Shown: piece by piece, positions 51,154 through 60,841 of the stretch
Position numbering within the stretch: position 1 is the stretch's first letter
Layout of the letters: every line of letters starts with the position of its first letter
Assembly (NCBI GenBank): GCA_005239175.1
Contig: ML241294.1
Span: 372,001 to 436,000 of the forward strand
DNA: 64,000 bases
Source: a halophilic archaeon SHRA6
GTDB taxonomy: Archaea > Halobacteriota > Halobacteria > Halobacteriales > Haloferacaceae
Reading direction: 5' to 3'
The notes under the pieces: generated by a model
What the model saw: the letters and a program-made list of their open reading frames with translations, nothing else
Database searches by the model: none
What the model was told of the DNA's origin: nothing
Translations under genes and position numbers: made by a program

Positions 51154-52137
51154 TTAGGTCGCGATTCGTCTGATCCATCTGGTGATGCCGTGGGTGACGC
51201 GGCCGCCCGTCGATGCTAGAAAGTACGCGACGAACGTTGACTCTAGCGGATACGAAGCCAACGCGGTGGCGAACAGGCGACGTGCGTGGCTGTACTGTCC
51301 GGCCGTGAGCGCGGCAGCTCCGGCCCGCTGGGCGGCCCAGCCTCGCATTTTACGGTGGAAAAGCCAACCATACGACGCCGCGAGCGAGTCGAACCGATCG
51401 ATGAACAGTTTGTAGCCTTGGAGTCTCTTGTCCAGATTGTCGCTCAACCGATCGTGTGATGTAAACTCGTATACGGTCAGTGGCTCCGGGAGCCGTTTAA
51501 AATCGGTTCGTCGCGAGAGTCTGATATACCACTCGAGGTCTGCCCACGCCGGAAACTCCTCGTCGAGCGGGACAGCCTTGGCGAACTCGGTACGAACCAT
51601 GACGACCGACATCGTGCCGACGACGTTCCGACACAGCAACGCTTTCGTAATGTCCTCCTTGATTGGCGGCGGTATCTTGATGTCCCGACCGTCCTTCCGT
51701 ATCGCCTCAATACCAGTGTACACGACGCCGATGCTCCGATCGGCTGTCTCGAAGGCGTCGACCTGTCGACCGATCTTACCGGGCATCCAGCTATCGTCGT
51801 CGTCGAGGAACGCGACGTACTCGCCGGACACAGCTTCGATCCCTGTATTTCGCGCGGCGTTCGCGCCGCGATTCTGGTCGTGTCGGATGTATTGGAACCT
51901 GCTCAGCGATCCGGTCTTGATATCCGAAATCGCCCCGCGCGTGTCCGTCTCGGAGTGGTCGTCGACGACGATGAGTTCGATCTTTTCGTAGCGCTGTTGG
52001 AGGACACTCTCGATCGCCTTGCGGAGATACGATGGTCGATTGTACGTGGTAATCACTACGCTGACGAGCGGCGTCGCCGTCGATTTGTCGATAGCCCTGT
52101 CAATCTGATTTGAGTCTTGTGAATTTCCGTTCGTCAT
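51154..52137 (-). CDS. Family 2 glycosyltransferase
   Basis: 327 residues from ATG 52137; the longer frame from 52224 adds residues rich in Thr/Ser/Cys without homology. VSVVITTYNRPSYLRKAIESVLQ, LIVVDDHSETDT, NRGANAARNTGIEAVSGEYVAFLDDDDSWMPGK (DxD) and PAWADLEWYIRLSR give the GT-A fold. It shares the C-terminal helical tail (TAGQYSHARRLFATALASYPLES) with the GT2 proteins at 39293 and 44481, which suggests paralogous expansion within the locus. Confidence 0.9.
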   Translation of the reverse strand: MTNGNSQDSNQIDRAIDKSTATPLVSVVITTYNRPSYLRKAIESVLQQRYEKIELIVVDDHSETDTRGAISDIKTGSLSRFQYIRHDQNRGANAARNTGIEAVSGEYVAFLDDDDSWMPGKIGRQVDAFETADRSIGVVYTGIEAIRKDGRDIKIPPPIKEDITKALLCRNVVGTMSVVMVRTEFAKAVPLDEEFPAWADLEWYIRLSRRTDFKRLPEPLTVYEFTSHDRLSDNLDKRLQGYKLFIDRFDSLAASYGWLFHRKMRGWAAQRAGAAALTAGQYSHARRLFATALASYPLESTFVAYFLASTGGRVTHGITRWIRRIAT

Positions 52138-52429
52138 GAGTCGTAGCTTGGTGTTGTCGCACTCACAATCTGTTGTACTAGACGTCGACGTGCACGTTCG
52201 GTTCGTAGGATTCTGTCCACGCATCGCGGGGATCGGACGGCTGGCAGACGAAGAGCCGACCGAACGACGGTGACAAATTGTTGCGTTCGTGTCCGAACGT
52301 CATTTACTGAGTGGATGCAAGTAATCGTGGTTAGTATAGGGTAACTAACCGCCGAGACTCCCGACAGGTCGCCATCGCTCGGAGGGATGTTCGGTTCGAA
52401 GCTCGATCGGTTCATCCTCAAAGTCCATC

Positions 52430-52740
52430 CGAGATGATTCGTAGTATGTGTTCTATTCCCCCAATCGAACTGCCATTTTAGGAGCAGTGCGAACGCCAAG
52501 TATATGACGGCCTCCAGTTGGACGAGGATCACAAAAACGACGAGCGGCGACAGTTCGACTAACCGGCGCGTACCAAGGACTCGAACATCGCCGCCACGGC
52601 GATGCACGGATATAGGTACTCGCGGTAGGTCTGCATCGAGTATCCCTCGACGACCTTGGCAGCGAGGTAGACGTCGATGGGCAACACCGGAAAGACGTAG
52701 ACAACGACCATGATAGTTCCCTCGATCCCCCACCGGGCCG
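52430..52740 (-). pseudogene. Frameshifted remnant of a Wzx/RfbX-type polysaccharide flippase
   Basis: Reading on the minus strand from 52740, one frame gives RWGIEGTIMVVVYVFPVLPIDVYLAAKVVEG and TYREYLYPCIAVAAMFESLVRAG before a stop at 52559-52561. A second frame picks up at the same place with LVELSPLVVFVILVQLEAVIYLAFALLLKWQFDWGN. Joined, they form the last helices of an oligosaccharide flippase. The N-terminal two thirds are missing. The GT2 gene lies directly downstream on the same strand, so this was probably one operon. Confidence 0.65.
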
Positions 52741-52861
52741 TCGCCGGCTAGGTGAGTATCGCGATACAGGCTAGCCGCAAAAGCCGAACTTTTCGACGTA
52801 ATCCGGGTGGTTGAGCGCCTTCCAGAACGATCCGAAGTTTCGCGTGATCACGTATAACAGT

Positions 52862-53378
52862 CACAAGTTTGATCTCGAGCCAAAGACGACGGTCGTTCTC
52901 TTCGTCGTCGAGTTCTCGAAACGCTAAGGAGTCCACTTGACCGTCGAACTCCTCCTGACTTCGACGTCTCGGACACGACGTTCGCCTTCATGGTGCACGG
53001 TGGTCCGCTCGAAACCGATCCTCGGCGCGTTGCCACAGACAGCGAGTATTTCGACCGGGACATCTACACAGGGGTGGCCTCTGAAGCCCTTCCAGAGCGG
53101 TTCGGCATCGCTGACCTACTCTTGTTTTTGAATCACGCCGAGGGTAGACCAACGGTCATCTACGAGGTAATTGCCAGCGAGACGGCCGTCCTCGATTCCG
53201 ATGTCGGCGGCGTTAGAGAGCAGGTCGTCGACGGGGCGTCTAGTTCCGCTGGGCGACGTGACTGCACCCTGTAATACGTTACCACATCTTGTGATCGCCC
53301 CGGCGCTGCTTCGTCGGTTCGGCCGGATCAGATATGAACGGCTTATGAATCAGAGATGGGCCTTGGCGGACCGCTAGA
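52862..53378 (+). pseudogene. Decayed family 4 glycosyltransferase (C-terminal part)
   Basis: Pieces in different frames align in order with the C-domain of the intact GT4 at 48311: FDLEPKTTVVLFVVEFSKR followed by a stop, then FAFMVHGGP, IADLLLFLNHAEGRPTVIYE and ETAVLDSDVGGVREQVVDG, then a frameshift to LVPLGDV and LLRRFGRIRYERLMNQRWALAD. At least one stop and two frameshifts are present. The N-terminal domain is absent. Confidence 0.75.
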
Positions 53379-53410
53379 GGGCTTCAGGAGACCCATCTGG
53401 CGGCGATCGA

Positions 53411-53645
53411 ATGACTGACGCTGATTCTCATTATCAGTTCCTATCGCCCGCGGAGGTGATCAACTCAATTTCGGGGATGGACGAGGAGACAAACTTCCTC
53501 TCACTCGATACCGACGCCCTGCCACCGATTCGCATGTTTGCAGCCCTTCGCCGGGCGGATGCAGCAATTCGCCGATATCAACCCTATATTGTTCTTCTCG
53601 ACTGTTTCGAAACGATCGGCGCGCCAGCGGGCACTCCGTGAGAAC
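53411..53645 (+). pseudogene. Truncated family 4 glycosyltransferase (N-terminal part)
   Basis: 76 codons from ATG 53411 ending RYQPYIVLLDCFETIGAPAGTP, then a stop. This matches the start of the GT4 at 49488 (DPDVVILDCHELTGA) and stops in the middle of the N-domain. It follows the decayed GT4 at 52862 in the same order and orientation as in the intact pair. Sequence to 53933 shows no continuation and holds only AT-rich DNA. Confidence 0.65.
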
Positions 53646-53933
53646 GATCCGGGATCCGTTAGCGATTGCGTCGAATCGCTTTTCAGCATTCGTTCGAGAC
53701 TTTTGATCATCTCTGTGCAATATTTGAAAATATTCTAAGACCATGCATTGAAGATAGGGGGACGCAATGAGATCGGTTGCTAATAATATATCGTAATCGT
53801 ACATTGTAGGCGTCTACTCCGCCATTCGGCCAATATCGGACACCGGGGTATGTAATTTTCGCCGGCGACCGTGCTGCAGAAGCATCGAATTAAAGCATAT
53901 ATAACTTTTCAGTACTGGGCCGGAGTAATCGTT

Positions 53934-55319
53934 ATGCCCCAAGGTGGACTACCGGAGAATGATATTATACTCGTCACTGTCGATTCACTTCAGTACGATT
54001 ACATCGCCGATGGTGACGGACCCAACGCGAATCTCAAGGGACTGAGATCGATCTCTGAGGATGGCGTATTCTTTACGAATGCCTTTTCGAATGCAGGAAT
54101 CACGAAGGCATCGTTTCTCTCGATCTTTAGCGGGACTTTCCCCTGGATGTTTGATGGGCTTTCTGGAGGGTTCGGCACACGGCGACCACATCTCGCCGAA
54201 CTTCTCTCTGATGCCGGATACGTGACGGCGGGGTTCAATACGAATCCGTATCTTAGTACCACGTACGGTTACGATAGGGGTTTCGACTATTATATGGGTC
54301 GAGATACTGAGGAAGCAATGGATCAAACGACTCTCTCCTCGAAATATTGGCCAACGATCAAAGAGAATATACCTTCAAAACATCTCGCACGGAGGATACG
54401 CTCGATGTATGGAGCTGTCGGTGAGCGGCTTGGAATTCAATTAGGCGGTGATCCATACGTTCCTGCCGGACAAGTCAATGAAGCCGTTCTCCAATGGGTT
54501 GAGAAGACCGCCGGGCCTCGATTTATTTGGATTCATTATATGGATGTCCATACTCCGTATTACCCCCGAGAGGGAACGGTGAGTGAGGGTATCAGCAAAA
54601 GGCGTGCAATCAAGCTGTTTCACAAGGCGAACAACCACCGAGACCAAACGTCGGAAGCAGAACTAGAGGTGCTACAACGACTGTATAAGGGTGAAGTCGT
54701 GTATCTCGATCGGAAATTCGATGAGCTCTTAGAGGGATTGGATTCACGGCTTGATCTTGAGCAGTCTCTCCTCATATTCGGCTCGGACCACGGCGAAGCG
54801 TTCGGAGCTCACGACTCTGTATTTCACCCGGATGGGGTTCTGTACGATCCGCAAGTTCACGTTCCCTTGATCATACGCGCACCCGAATGTAGTGGCGAAA
54901 CCGTTTCGACGCCCGTCTCCAACGTCGATATCCTCCCGACAGCTCTTGATTGGGCTGATACGGAGGTACCTTCCGTCTGTGTCGGTGATTCAGTGTTTGA
55001 ACTCATTTCTGATCCACCCGAAGAACGAGTTGTGTTTGCCGGTGGGCACGGACAGGATACTGGGATTGCGATGGCAGTGTCAGGGAAATATAAACTGATA
55101 CGTGACCTCGAATCCGGTTCGGAATCTCTGTATGACCGATATCAGGATCCCGCGGAAAGCAGGAACTGTCTGAGCGATGATCCTGTGGCTGCAGATACGT
55201 TGCGATCTGCTTTGGAAGCCCACCTCGAGATGGTCCGGAGTCACGATTCGACATCCGAGGAGGTCGAGGTTGACGAGGAGATCAAAACGCAGCTGCGAAT
55301 GTTGGGATACAGCGAGTGA
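53934..55319 (+). CDS. Alkaline phosphatase/sulfatase-superfamily protein
   Basis: 461 residues from ATG 53934. ENDIILVTVDSLQYDYI supplies the first metal-binding Asp; FSNAGITKASFLSIFSG occupies the nucleophile region; HYMDVHTPYYP and LLIFGSDHGEAFGAHDSVFH give the Asp/His metal ligands. The CxPxR formylglycine motif is absent and a Thr stands near the nucleophile position, so it may be a phosphotransferase or phosphodiesterase acting on surface glycans and not a sulfatase. There is no signal peptide. TATATAA at 53897-53903 serves as promoter. Codon usage is more AT-rich than in the left half of the window. Confidence 0.82.
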   Translation: MPQGGLPENDIILVTVDSLQYDYIADGDGPNANLKGLRSISEDGVFFTNAFSNAGITKASFLSIFSGTFPWMFDGLSGGFGTRRPHLAELLSDAGYVTAGFNTNPYLSTTYGYDRGFDYYMGRDTEEAMDQTTLSSKYWPTIKENIPSKHLARRIRSMYGAVGERLGIQLGGDPYVPAGQVNEAVLQWVEKTAGPRFIWIHYMDVHTPYYPREGTVSEGISKRRAIKLFHKANNHRDQTSEAELEVLQRLYKGEVVYLDRKFDELLEGLDSRLDLEQSLLIFGSDHGEAFGAHDSVFHPDGVLYDPQVHVPLIIRAPECSGETVSTPVSNVDILPTALDWADTEVPSVCVGDSVFELISDPPEERVVFAGGHGQDTGIAMAVSGKYKLIRDLESGSESLYDRYQDPAESRNCLSDDPVAADTLRSALEAHLEMVRSHDSTSEEVEVDEEIKTQLRMLGYSE

Positions 55320-55614
55320 GATAGCAAACAACTGTCATCGTCTCCAGAAACTCTGTTTCACCAATATCATTCCGCGCCGTAGCAGTCTGTTCTAACTCAT
55401 CTCCTCGATTTGGGGTCCGTTCAAGTAGATTAGCACAAAAATAACTTTAATTCTAATAAGCGCGTAGTATATATGGCAATTTATCGAACCGTAGCGAGAT
55501 ATATTGTGATGGTTCATCGTTTTGGCGATGCTTCAGGCGACAGTATAGATAGTTTCGGTTGGATATTTACATATGGGCTCCGCAGTAAAATGCCTGTAAC
55601 TGGAGGTGGTCTCT

Positions 55615-56355
55615 GTGACTGCTGATCAAGATTATCTAGATTCATCAATCGAAGAGCATCGTGTTCAAACAGACAAATCAATTGATTCTTCGATTTATTC
55701 GGCTTTTTCGCCCTTACTTTTGCCAATACGAAATCAGTTGTTCAAGGCAAGATGTGAATACTACCACCTGAAAAATCGCTATACCTGCGAATATGTACAT
55801 GATTGTGGGATCCAAATGATCAATCCTGATCGGATCCAGCACATAACCTCATACACGACTCAACTTGATTACAGTCACAAGTATCTGGATATCGGTGCGT
55901 TTGATCGATTTAAACGGACCGGATGTGTGCTTGACGGAGATTGGGACGTTTCCGATGTTTCTTTTTCAGAACTGTACGTTTATCGTGGTATAATTGAGCG
56001 CTTCAAGCACGGTGTACCCTGGTCGGAAACGAAATATTTCACCGTGTTTGCGGACGCAATCGAGCGTGATGAAAGTCCGTGGGGCTGTAGTTCCTTGGAG
56101 GAACTCTATGACCGTTGTCAATATATCGAATCATTATATAATCTTATCAAGAGCGAGGGATATCGCTCCCAGCGAGAACTGAATAAATACCCTGTTGACG
56201 AAGTGAACTTGAATATTGGACGTGACGGTGAACTCCTATTTAATGATGGACGACACCGCCTCGCCATCGCAAAAGTATTGAATATCAAGGAGATACCGGT
56301 CAGAATTCTCGTCTTACATAAAGAGTATTACTCTGCTCGCGATCAGCTATTTTAG
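55615..56355 (+). CDS. ParB-like-fold protein of a glycan locus
   Basis: 246 residues. I do not recognise a specific family. The C-terminus (VDEVNLNIGRDGELLFNDGRHRLAIAKVLNIKEIPVRILV) has the DGRHRL motif of the ParB/sulfiredoxin fold, and similar proteins occur, as I recall, in haloarchaeal glycosylation clusters. The N-terminal half is helical and aromatic-rich (CEYYHLKNRYTCEYVHDC). The start is probably GTG 55615 behind GGAGGTGG at 55602-55609; the frame is open from GTG 55606. Low GC compared with neighbours suggests recent transfer. DNA binding seems unlikely in this setting. Confidence 0.6.
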   Translation: MTADQDYLDSSIEEHRVQTDKSIDSSIYSAFSPLLLPIRNQLFKARCEYYHLKNRYTCEYVHDCGIQMINPDRIQHITSYTTQLDYSHKYLDIGAFDRFKRTGCVLDGDWDVSDVSFSELYVYRGIIERFKHGVPWSETKYFTVFADAIERDESPWGCSSLEELYDRCQYIESLYNLIKSEGYRSQRELNKYPVDEVNLNIGRDGELLFNDGRHRLAIAKVLNIKEIPVRILVLHKEYYSARDQLF

Positions 56356-56424
56356 ATGTACCTCGGCCTACCGACGGGTTCTTGCCATCAAATTGTGTAT
56401 CGTTTCCAGTTAATCGCTGGAGGT

Positions 56425-57828
56425 TTACTGTACAAAACTGTCGCTTGCACCCACTTCATTCGCATTCGGAACGTTTGAAAGTTCAAGATCACGGGCACGG
56501 ACTCTCTCTTCTCCGAGCAGGTTCTCGCTTTGATTATATAAACGGCGTAATTCATCCGCTATATTTTCCTCATTAAGTATCTGTATATTCTCAAGACTAC
56601 GTGTCGGTCCCGAGTGGTTGCCTGCATAATAATAATTGTTAATATATGATTCAGCAGTTGTCGTCGAATTAAGTCCGTGTCCATCGATTGCGTCGGTTGA
56701 GATAACGGTATCAGCATCAAGGGCTGCATTTCGTGAGATATAGATATTATCTCCGACGTATGAGTTTCCTCTAGCGATTATTTTGGCACCCGATGGAACC
56801 GTATAATCCGTGTCCATCCCTAATTGAAAGCCGAATTTATAATTCCCCTCGGATATCACGTCTTCGAATGTAACTTGTGCCCGACCATCAGTCTCTGATG
56901 GGGTACTCGGGCGTAAGTAGCCATTGATATCGTTGTCCACAAGTCGCACTCGGCGGTATATCGCTTCTATTACTGCTGGTGTCGTTTTCGTCCCCTGTCC
57001 GTTGTTCTCGCAGACACAGTTCTCAACTAATACCTTTCCTCCCGAAACGTCAATACCGTACGTCGGAACTTCAGTGTCCTTTCCGTTTAGCGTCGAATAA
57101 CAATTTCTGATCTCGATTGGCGGATCGTACTTGCCGTCGCTCCATGAATCTGGAGATATTCCGTGCTTCGGACACCCCTGAACCGTACACCTATTTATAA
57201 CGAATCCACCATGTTTGGGGCTGATCCCGGACTGATTGCAGTCTTCGACCCATACGTTCTCGATCAACACATCGATCGGTACATCTGGGTTATTCGCATT
57301 ATCCGATAAGAATCCATGTCCACCGTTTCCGAGGGCGGCAGTCTGTTGATCTTTGTTTCCGTCCACTCGCAGATCCCGGACCACAAGACCACGGTATCCA
57401 CTCTGCACGTCAAAAAAGAACACTTGATGGTTCCTTTCATGCCCCCCGGCCATACGTACGACCGAATTCCGTCCAACACCTTTTATTGTCACGTCATCAG
57501 CCAATTCGTCACCACTGAGCAGGATCGCAATGTGGTATTCATCTTCGTGATGGCCCGTCGACACGAGTGTTGTTCCAGCTGGGAAAAAAACCGTGTCACC
57601 GGACTCCGCCGCCGAGAGTGCTCGTTGAATCGCCATTGTATCGTCTGTACTTCCATCGACTTCCGCGCCGAAATCACGGATATTCAAGATGGATGGGTCT
57701 TCTTCCGGCTTTGGCTCTGGCTGTGGCGTCGGTGTACCATCCTCCTCTGACCGTCTGAAATTACAGCCCGCAAGTCCTGCTATTGAAAGGGAAGAAAGGG
57801 CAAGTAATCGCCTCCGTGTTACCATCAA
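56425..57828 (-). CDS. Pectate-lyase-type beta-helix lipoprotein
   Basis: 467 residues. TRRRLLALSSLSIAGLAGC is a Tat lipoprotein signal with the lipidated Cys at about 22, followed by a Pro/Glu-rich linker. The mature protein opens with the Pectate_lyase_3 pattern LNIRDFGAEVDGSTDDTMAIQRAL and AESGDTVFFPAGTTLVS, then a right-handed beta-helix of Asn/Gly-rich coils. It binds or cleaves polysaccharide at the cell surface; the substrate is unknown. It shares its layout with the larger protein encoded upstream at 57925. Confidence 0.85.
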   Translation of the reverse strand: MMVTRRRLLALSSLSIAGLAGCNFRRSEEDGTPTPQPEPKPEEDPSILNIRDFGAEVDGSTDDTMAIQRALSAAESGDTVFFPAGTTLVSTGHHEDEYHIAILLSGDELADDVTIKGVGRNSVVRMAGGHERNHQVFFFDVQSGYRGLVVRDLRVDGNKDQQTAALGNGGHGFLSDNANNPDVPIDVLIENVWVEDCNQSGISPKHGGFVINRCTVQGCPKHGISPDSWSDGKYDPPIEIRNCYSTLNGKDTEVPTYGIDVSGGKVLVENCVCENNGQGTKTTPAVIEAIYRRVRLVDNDINGYLRPSTPSETDGRAQVTFEDVISEGNYKFGFQLGMDTDYTVPSGAKIIARGNSYVGDNIYISRNAALDADTVISTDAIDGHGLNSTTTAESYINNYYYAGNHSGPTRSLENIQILNEENIADELRRLYNQSENLLGEERVRARDLELSNVPNANEVGASDSFVQ

Positions 57829-57924
57829 GGAATGATAGTTCCTACGCTGGATTAGTTAGGAGGTGATAAAATCTTTCCCGACTGACGATTTCTTTCGTTT
57901 AATCGGGTTTGGTGTGTGTAGTAG

Positions 57925-60366
57925 TCACACGTTTACTGTTTGATTTTGGCTCTTGTTTTCTGTATCGTTGACCGACAATCGGATCTCGTCTACATCTCCT
58001 TGGACTCGCAACTCGTGGGAAAATTGGGCTTTTTCTCCGCTCACGCTCGTGCTATCTGCGGCAACGGTGGTCCCCTTATATCGAAGTTCACTAACGACGG
58101 TATCGAGCGACCCACTTTCGTCTGTGACCGTCCAATCGACGTCATACCAGCTCCACTTCGATCCGCTCTTGTTAGTAACCTCGAAGCGGTCGATACTGAG
58201 GTTATTCTCTCTGTTTTTTGTGTTGAATTGAATAACTCCTCCTACATCACGGGAGTCTCCTTCTGCGACAGCTCGGTATTCGTAACTGGCGTCGCTTGCA
58301 ATGCCATCCAAGACTGCTGAGAACGTGTCGGCCTCATCGAGTGTCTCTAAATCAAGTGTATTCCACTCATCTCTCCCCTGCTCACGCCATTCGAAAGAAC
58401 AGGTTACACTAGCGGTATCGCCTAAGTCAGTCAGTTCGCCGACCAGCGTCGCAGACGTGTCTGTTACGTCCTGCACATCAAGTGAGTCAACGGTTACAGT
58501 TTCGTCGTCGCTAGATCCATCATCCGGCTCGGACGGTGCATCAGCGAACGGCCCTGGGGCCGATTCTCCGCTGGTCCCGACGCTAAAAACGTCAGTCTCG
58601 ACGGCTTTGGGATCGAACGATCCCACACCCACCCAGCCTTCGGTATGATCCGGGTCAGTCACCTCGACGGCCCAATCTACCGGTTCGGACTCGGTAACCG
58701 GCCACACCTTCGCTCGCAGTGTGTCTCCGTCCGCTCTGAATCGCCGGTAAAAGAACGTGTCTTCCATCGGCGTTCCGAAGCGCGCCAGGGTCTTTATGCT
58801 CCCATCGGTATACTTTCCTAAACGGAACGCGTTTTCATGTGCTTCGACTTCGATCCAGTATCCGTTCTCGGACTCTGCTTCTCCCGAAGAACGAATATTC
58901 AGTCGTGCGTGATTGCCAAGCGATCCGCTTTGATTAAAGTTTGGGACTTTGAAACGATCGAGAACTTCGACATCACTCGGCTTCCCCACAGTATCCCAAG
59001 ACATCGCATAACGGTCTCGTGTGGTGCTATTTTGTGTAAACTCAAGCGCATGCCCTCCTTCAAACGCCGTTCCCGAGATTATCTTCCAGTCGTCGGTTGT
59101 TGATTCCCACTGTGGCGTCCATGAACCGAACGTCTCCGAATCATCGGGTTCTTTTATTGTGTCTTCCGAACCGTCACCACTCCAAGCCCCAACGTCGTTA
59201 GCGGTCGGGACTGTCTCTATATCAGTCTTCGCGTCACCGTTCTCCTCTTGGACGGTGAAGTTATCGTTCACGGATAGATCCCCGGCGTTGTTTGTGGCAG
59301 ACAGCGTTCCGATCTCCGCTTTCCCGCCGCTATCCCACTTAAGCAACGCGGAACCGGAGGCAGAGTCGTTCACGTACCACGTCCCGCCGGCACCGTCGAA
59401 CGTCGCGCTATCGGTCACGAACACGTCTGCGCGTACGTCTACGCCGCCACCGGTACAGATGAGTTCCGAGCCGTCGGCGAGGTGGTATTTGTCCGCCGAC
59501 GATCCACGGAATGAGTTACCACCCGATCCCTCGATCACTACGTCGTCGAAGTACGTCACACAGCTCCCACCAGACGTAGGTCGGTTAAATCCATTTCTCT
59601 GCGAATCTTTGAGTCGGACTCGGCGGAACGTGGCTTCCGTTGTCGCGGGCGTCACTTTCGCGCCTTGATACGAGCCAACGGAGACACAATCTTCGATCAA
59701 CACGATCCCACCGCTCGCGTCGAATCCGTAGTACCCCCCGTCCGAGGCGGTGCCAGCTTGGATTGCCAAACAGTTCGTCACTTCGACTCGGGGTTCTTCA
59801 GGTGCGCTGTCTTTGTTATCGGGGCTGATCCCGTGTCTTGCAGTCCGCTCAGTAGTACATCGGTTCACCCGAACGCCACCTGTCTGCGGGGTGATACCGG
59901 AGCCGACCGTATCCTGAACGTACACGTTTTCGATCAGAATATCAATGTTTCCGTGTGAACTCTGTTCAGCGTCACGGATCAAAATTCCATGACCTACACC
60001 GGGGGTCTGTGGTTGGTTGGCGTTGTTACCATCAAGAACGATATCACGAATTTCGAGTCCTTTTATTCCGCTTTGGATACGGACGCGCAGCATCTGGAGG
60101 TTGTTTGAATGTCCTCCCGCAAGACGTATTATTGAACTGTCTCCGTCTCCGGTAAGCGTCAGGTCTTCCGGGTGATCGTCTCCACGGATACTGAGGATCT
60201 CACCTCTGTCTTTATTTTGATTTTCGTGGCTGATGAGATACGTTCCGCTAGGTATGTACACTGTGTCCCCCTCGCTCGCGTCATCGATCGCACGTTGGAT
60301 CGCGGGTGTATCATCAGCGCTCCCGTCGCCGTCCGCCCCGTAGTCACGAACGTCTAACGTACTCAT
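57925..60366 (-). CDS. Large pectate-lyase-type beta-helix protein with C-terminal beta domains
   Basis: 813 residues and no signal peptide: it begins directly with LDVRDYGADGDGSADDTPAIQRAI. Residues 1-340 are a beta-helix (Pectate_lyase_3); about 405-600 a jelly-roll region (FGSWTPQWESTTDDWKI to VGVGSFDPKAV); about 625-720 a fibronectin-III-like domain (VDSLDVQDVTDTSATLVGEL); and the last 90 residues another beta-sandwich. Such a composition is extracellular. The Tat signal is encoded on the overlapping upstream frame (60363-60620), so export may need frameshifting or a partner. Confidence 0.85.
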   Translation of the reverse strand: MSTLDVRDYGADGDGSADDTPAIQRAIDDASEGDTVYIPSGTYLISHENQNKDRGEILSIRGDDHPEDLTLTGDGDSSIIRLAGGHSNNLQMLRVRIQSGIKGLEIRDIVLDGNNANQPQTPGVGHGILIRDAEQSSHGNIDILIENVYVQDTVGSGITPQTGGVRVNRCTTERTARHGISPDNKDSAPEEPRVEVTNCLAIQAGTASDGGYYGFDASGGIVLIEDCVSVGSYQGAKVTPATTEATFRRVRLKDSQRNGFNRPTSGGSCVTYFDDVVIEGSGGNSFRGSSADKYHLADGSELICTGGGVDVRADVFVTDSATFDGAGGTWYVNDSASGSALLKWDSGGKAEIGTLSATNNAGDLSVNDNFTVQEENGDAKTDIETVPTANDVGAWSGDGSEDTIKEPDDSETFGSWTPQWESTTDDWKIISGTAFEGGHALEFTQNSTTRDRYAMSWDTVGKPSDVEVLDRFKVPNFNQSGSLGNHARLNIRSSGEAESENGYWIEVEAHENAFRLGKYTDGSIKTLARFGTPMEDTFFYRRFRADGDTLRAKVWPVTESEPVDWAVEVTDPDHTEGWVGVGSFDPKAVETDVFSVGTSGESAPGPFADAPSEPDDGSSDDETVTVDSLDVQDVTDTSATLVGELTDLGDTASVTCSFEWREQGRDEWNTLDLETLDEADTFSAVLDGIASDASYEYRAVAEGDSRDVGGVIQFNTKNRENNLSIDRFEVTNKSGSKWSWYDVDWTVTDESGSLDTVVSELRYKGTTVAADSTSVSGEKAQFSHELRVQGDVDEIRLSVNDTENKSQNQTVNV

Positions 60367-60620
60367 AACGAAGCCTCGCTAAAGTCCGTCCAGTAAGTGT
60401 TCTCGCTGTCGTCCGGAGCCCCTGCGACGCTGTAGGCGGAACCACTACCCAAGAGTGTTGCCGTGACAGTGGCTCCGAGAGTGAGGTACTTGCGACGGTT
60501 AATCAATGCTTTCGAGCTTTCGTTGTCCGATTTGGATTCGGGAAGCTTACCGCTATCATGCCTATTAGGGCTTACCAGTTTGCGTGCCATCGCGTTTGGT
60601 AATCCAACATTACCGTTCAT
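60363..60620 (-). CDS. Short Tat-signal protein overlapping the beta-helix gene
   Basis: 85 residues. NRRKYLTLGATVTATLLGSGSAYS is a full Tat signal; the mature part is only about 20 residues (GAPDDSENTYWTDFSEASL). Its stop codon overlaps the next start as ATGA. It could be an independent secreted peptide, a targeting partner for the 813-residue protein, or its N-terminus separated by a frame change; I recall similar two-gene arrangements in other haloarchaea. An internal ATG at 60590 is an alternative start. Confidence 0.65.
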   Translation of the reverse strand: MNGNVGLPNAMARKLVSPNRHDSGKLPESKSDNESSKALINRRKYLTLGATVTATLLGSGSAYSVAGAPDDSENTYWTDFSEASL

Positions 60621-60841
60621 AAACCTTTCTATATTCAGATACTATTTGTTATGAAATTTATTATTGTCTTGATGACTGTATTGAATTTATGAAATTCATA
60701 GATTCTTAGCGAAGAAAATGATTTGTTCTAAAACCACCAGACTGCGACAGCGTAATACCATATTTACTACGATTAATAAGGAATTATTGCGTTAGTTGCG
60801 CCGGGCAGGGATCGTGTCTCGCCGAAAATATCGAATCATGG

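Noticed and set aside
52134..52733. 199-codon minus-strand frame as a real gene
   Set aside because: Only its middle part resembles a protein (flippase helices), with the preceding helices in another frame; the rest is shadow sequence and overlaps the GT2 start.
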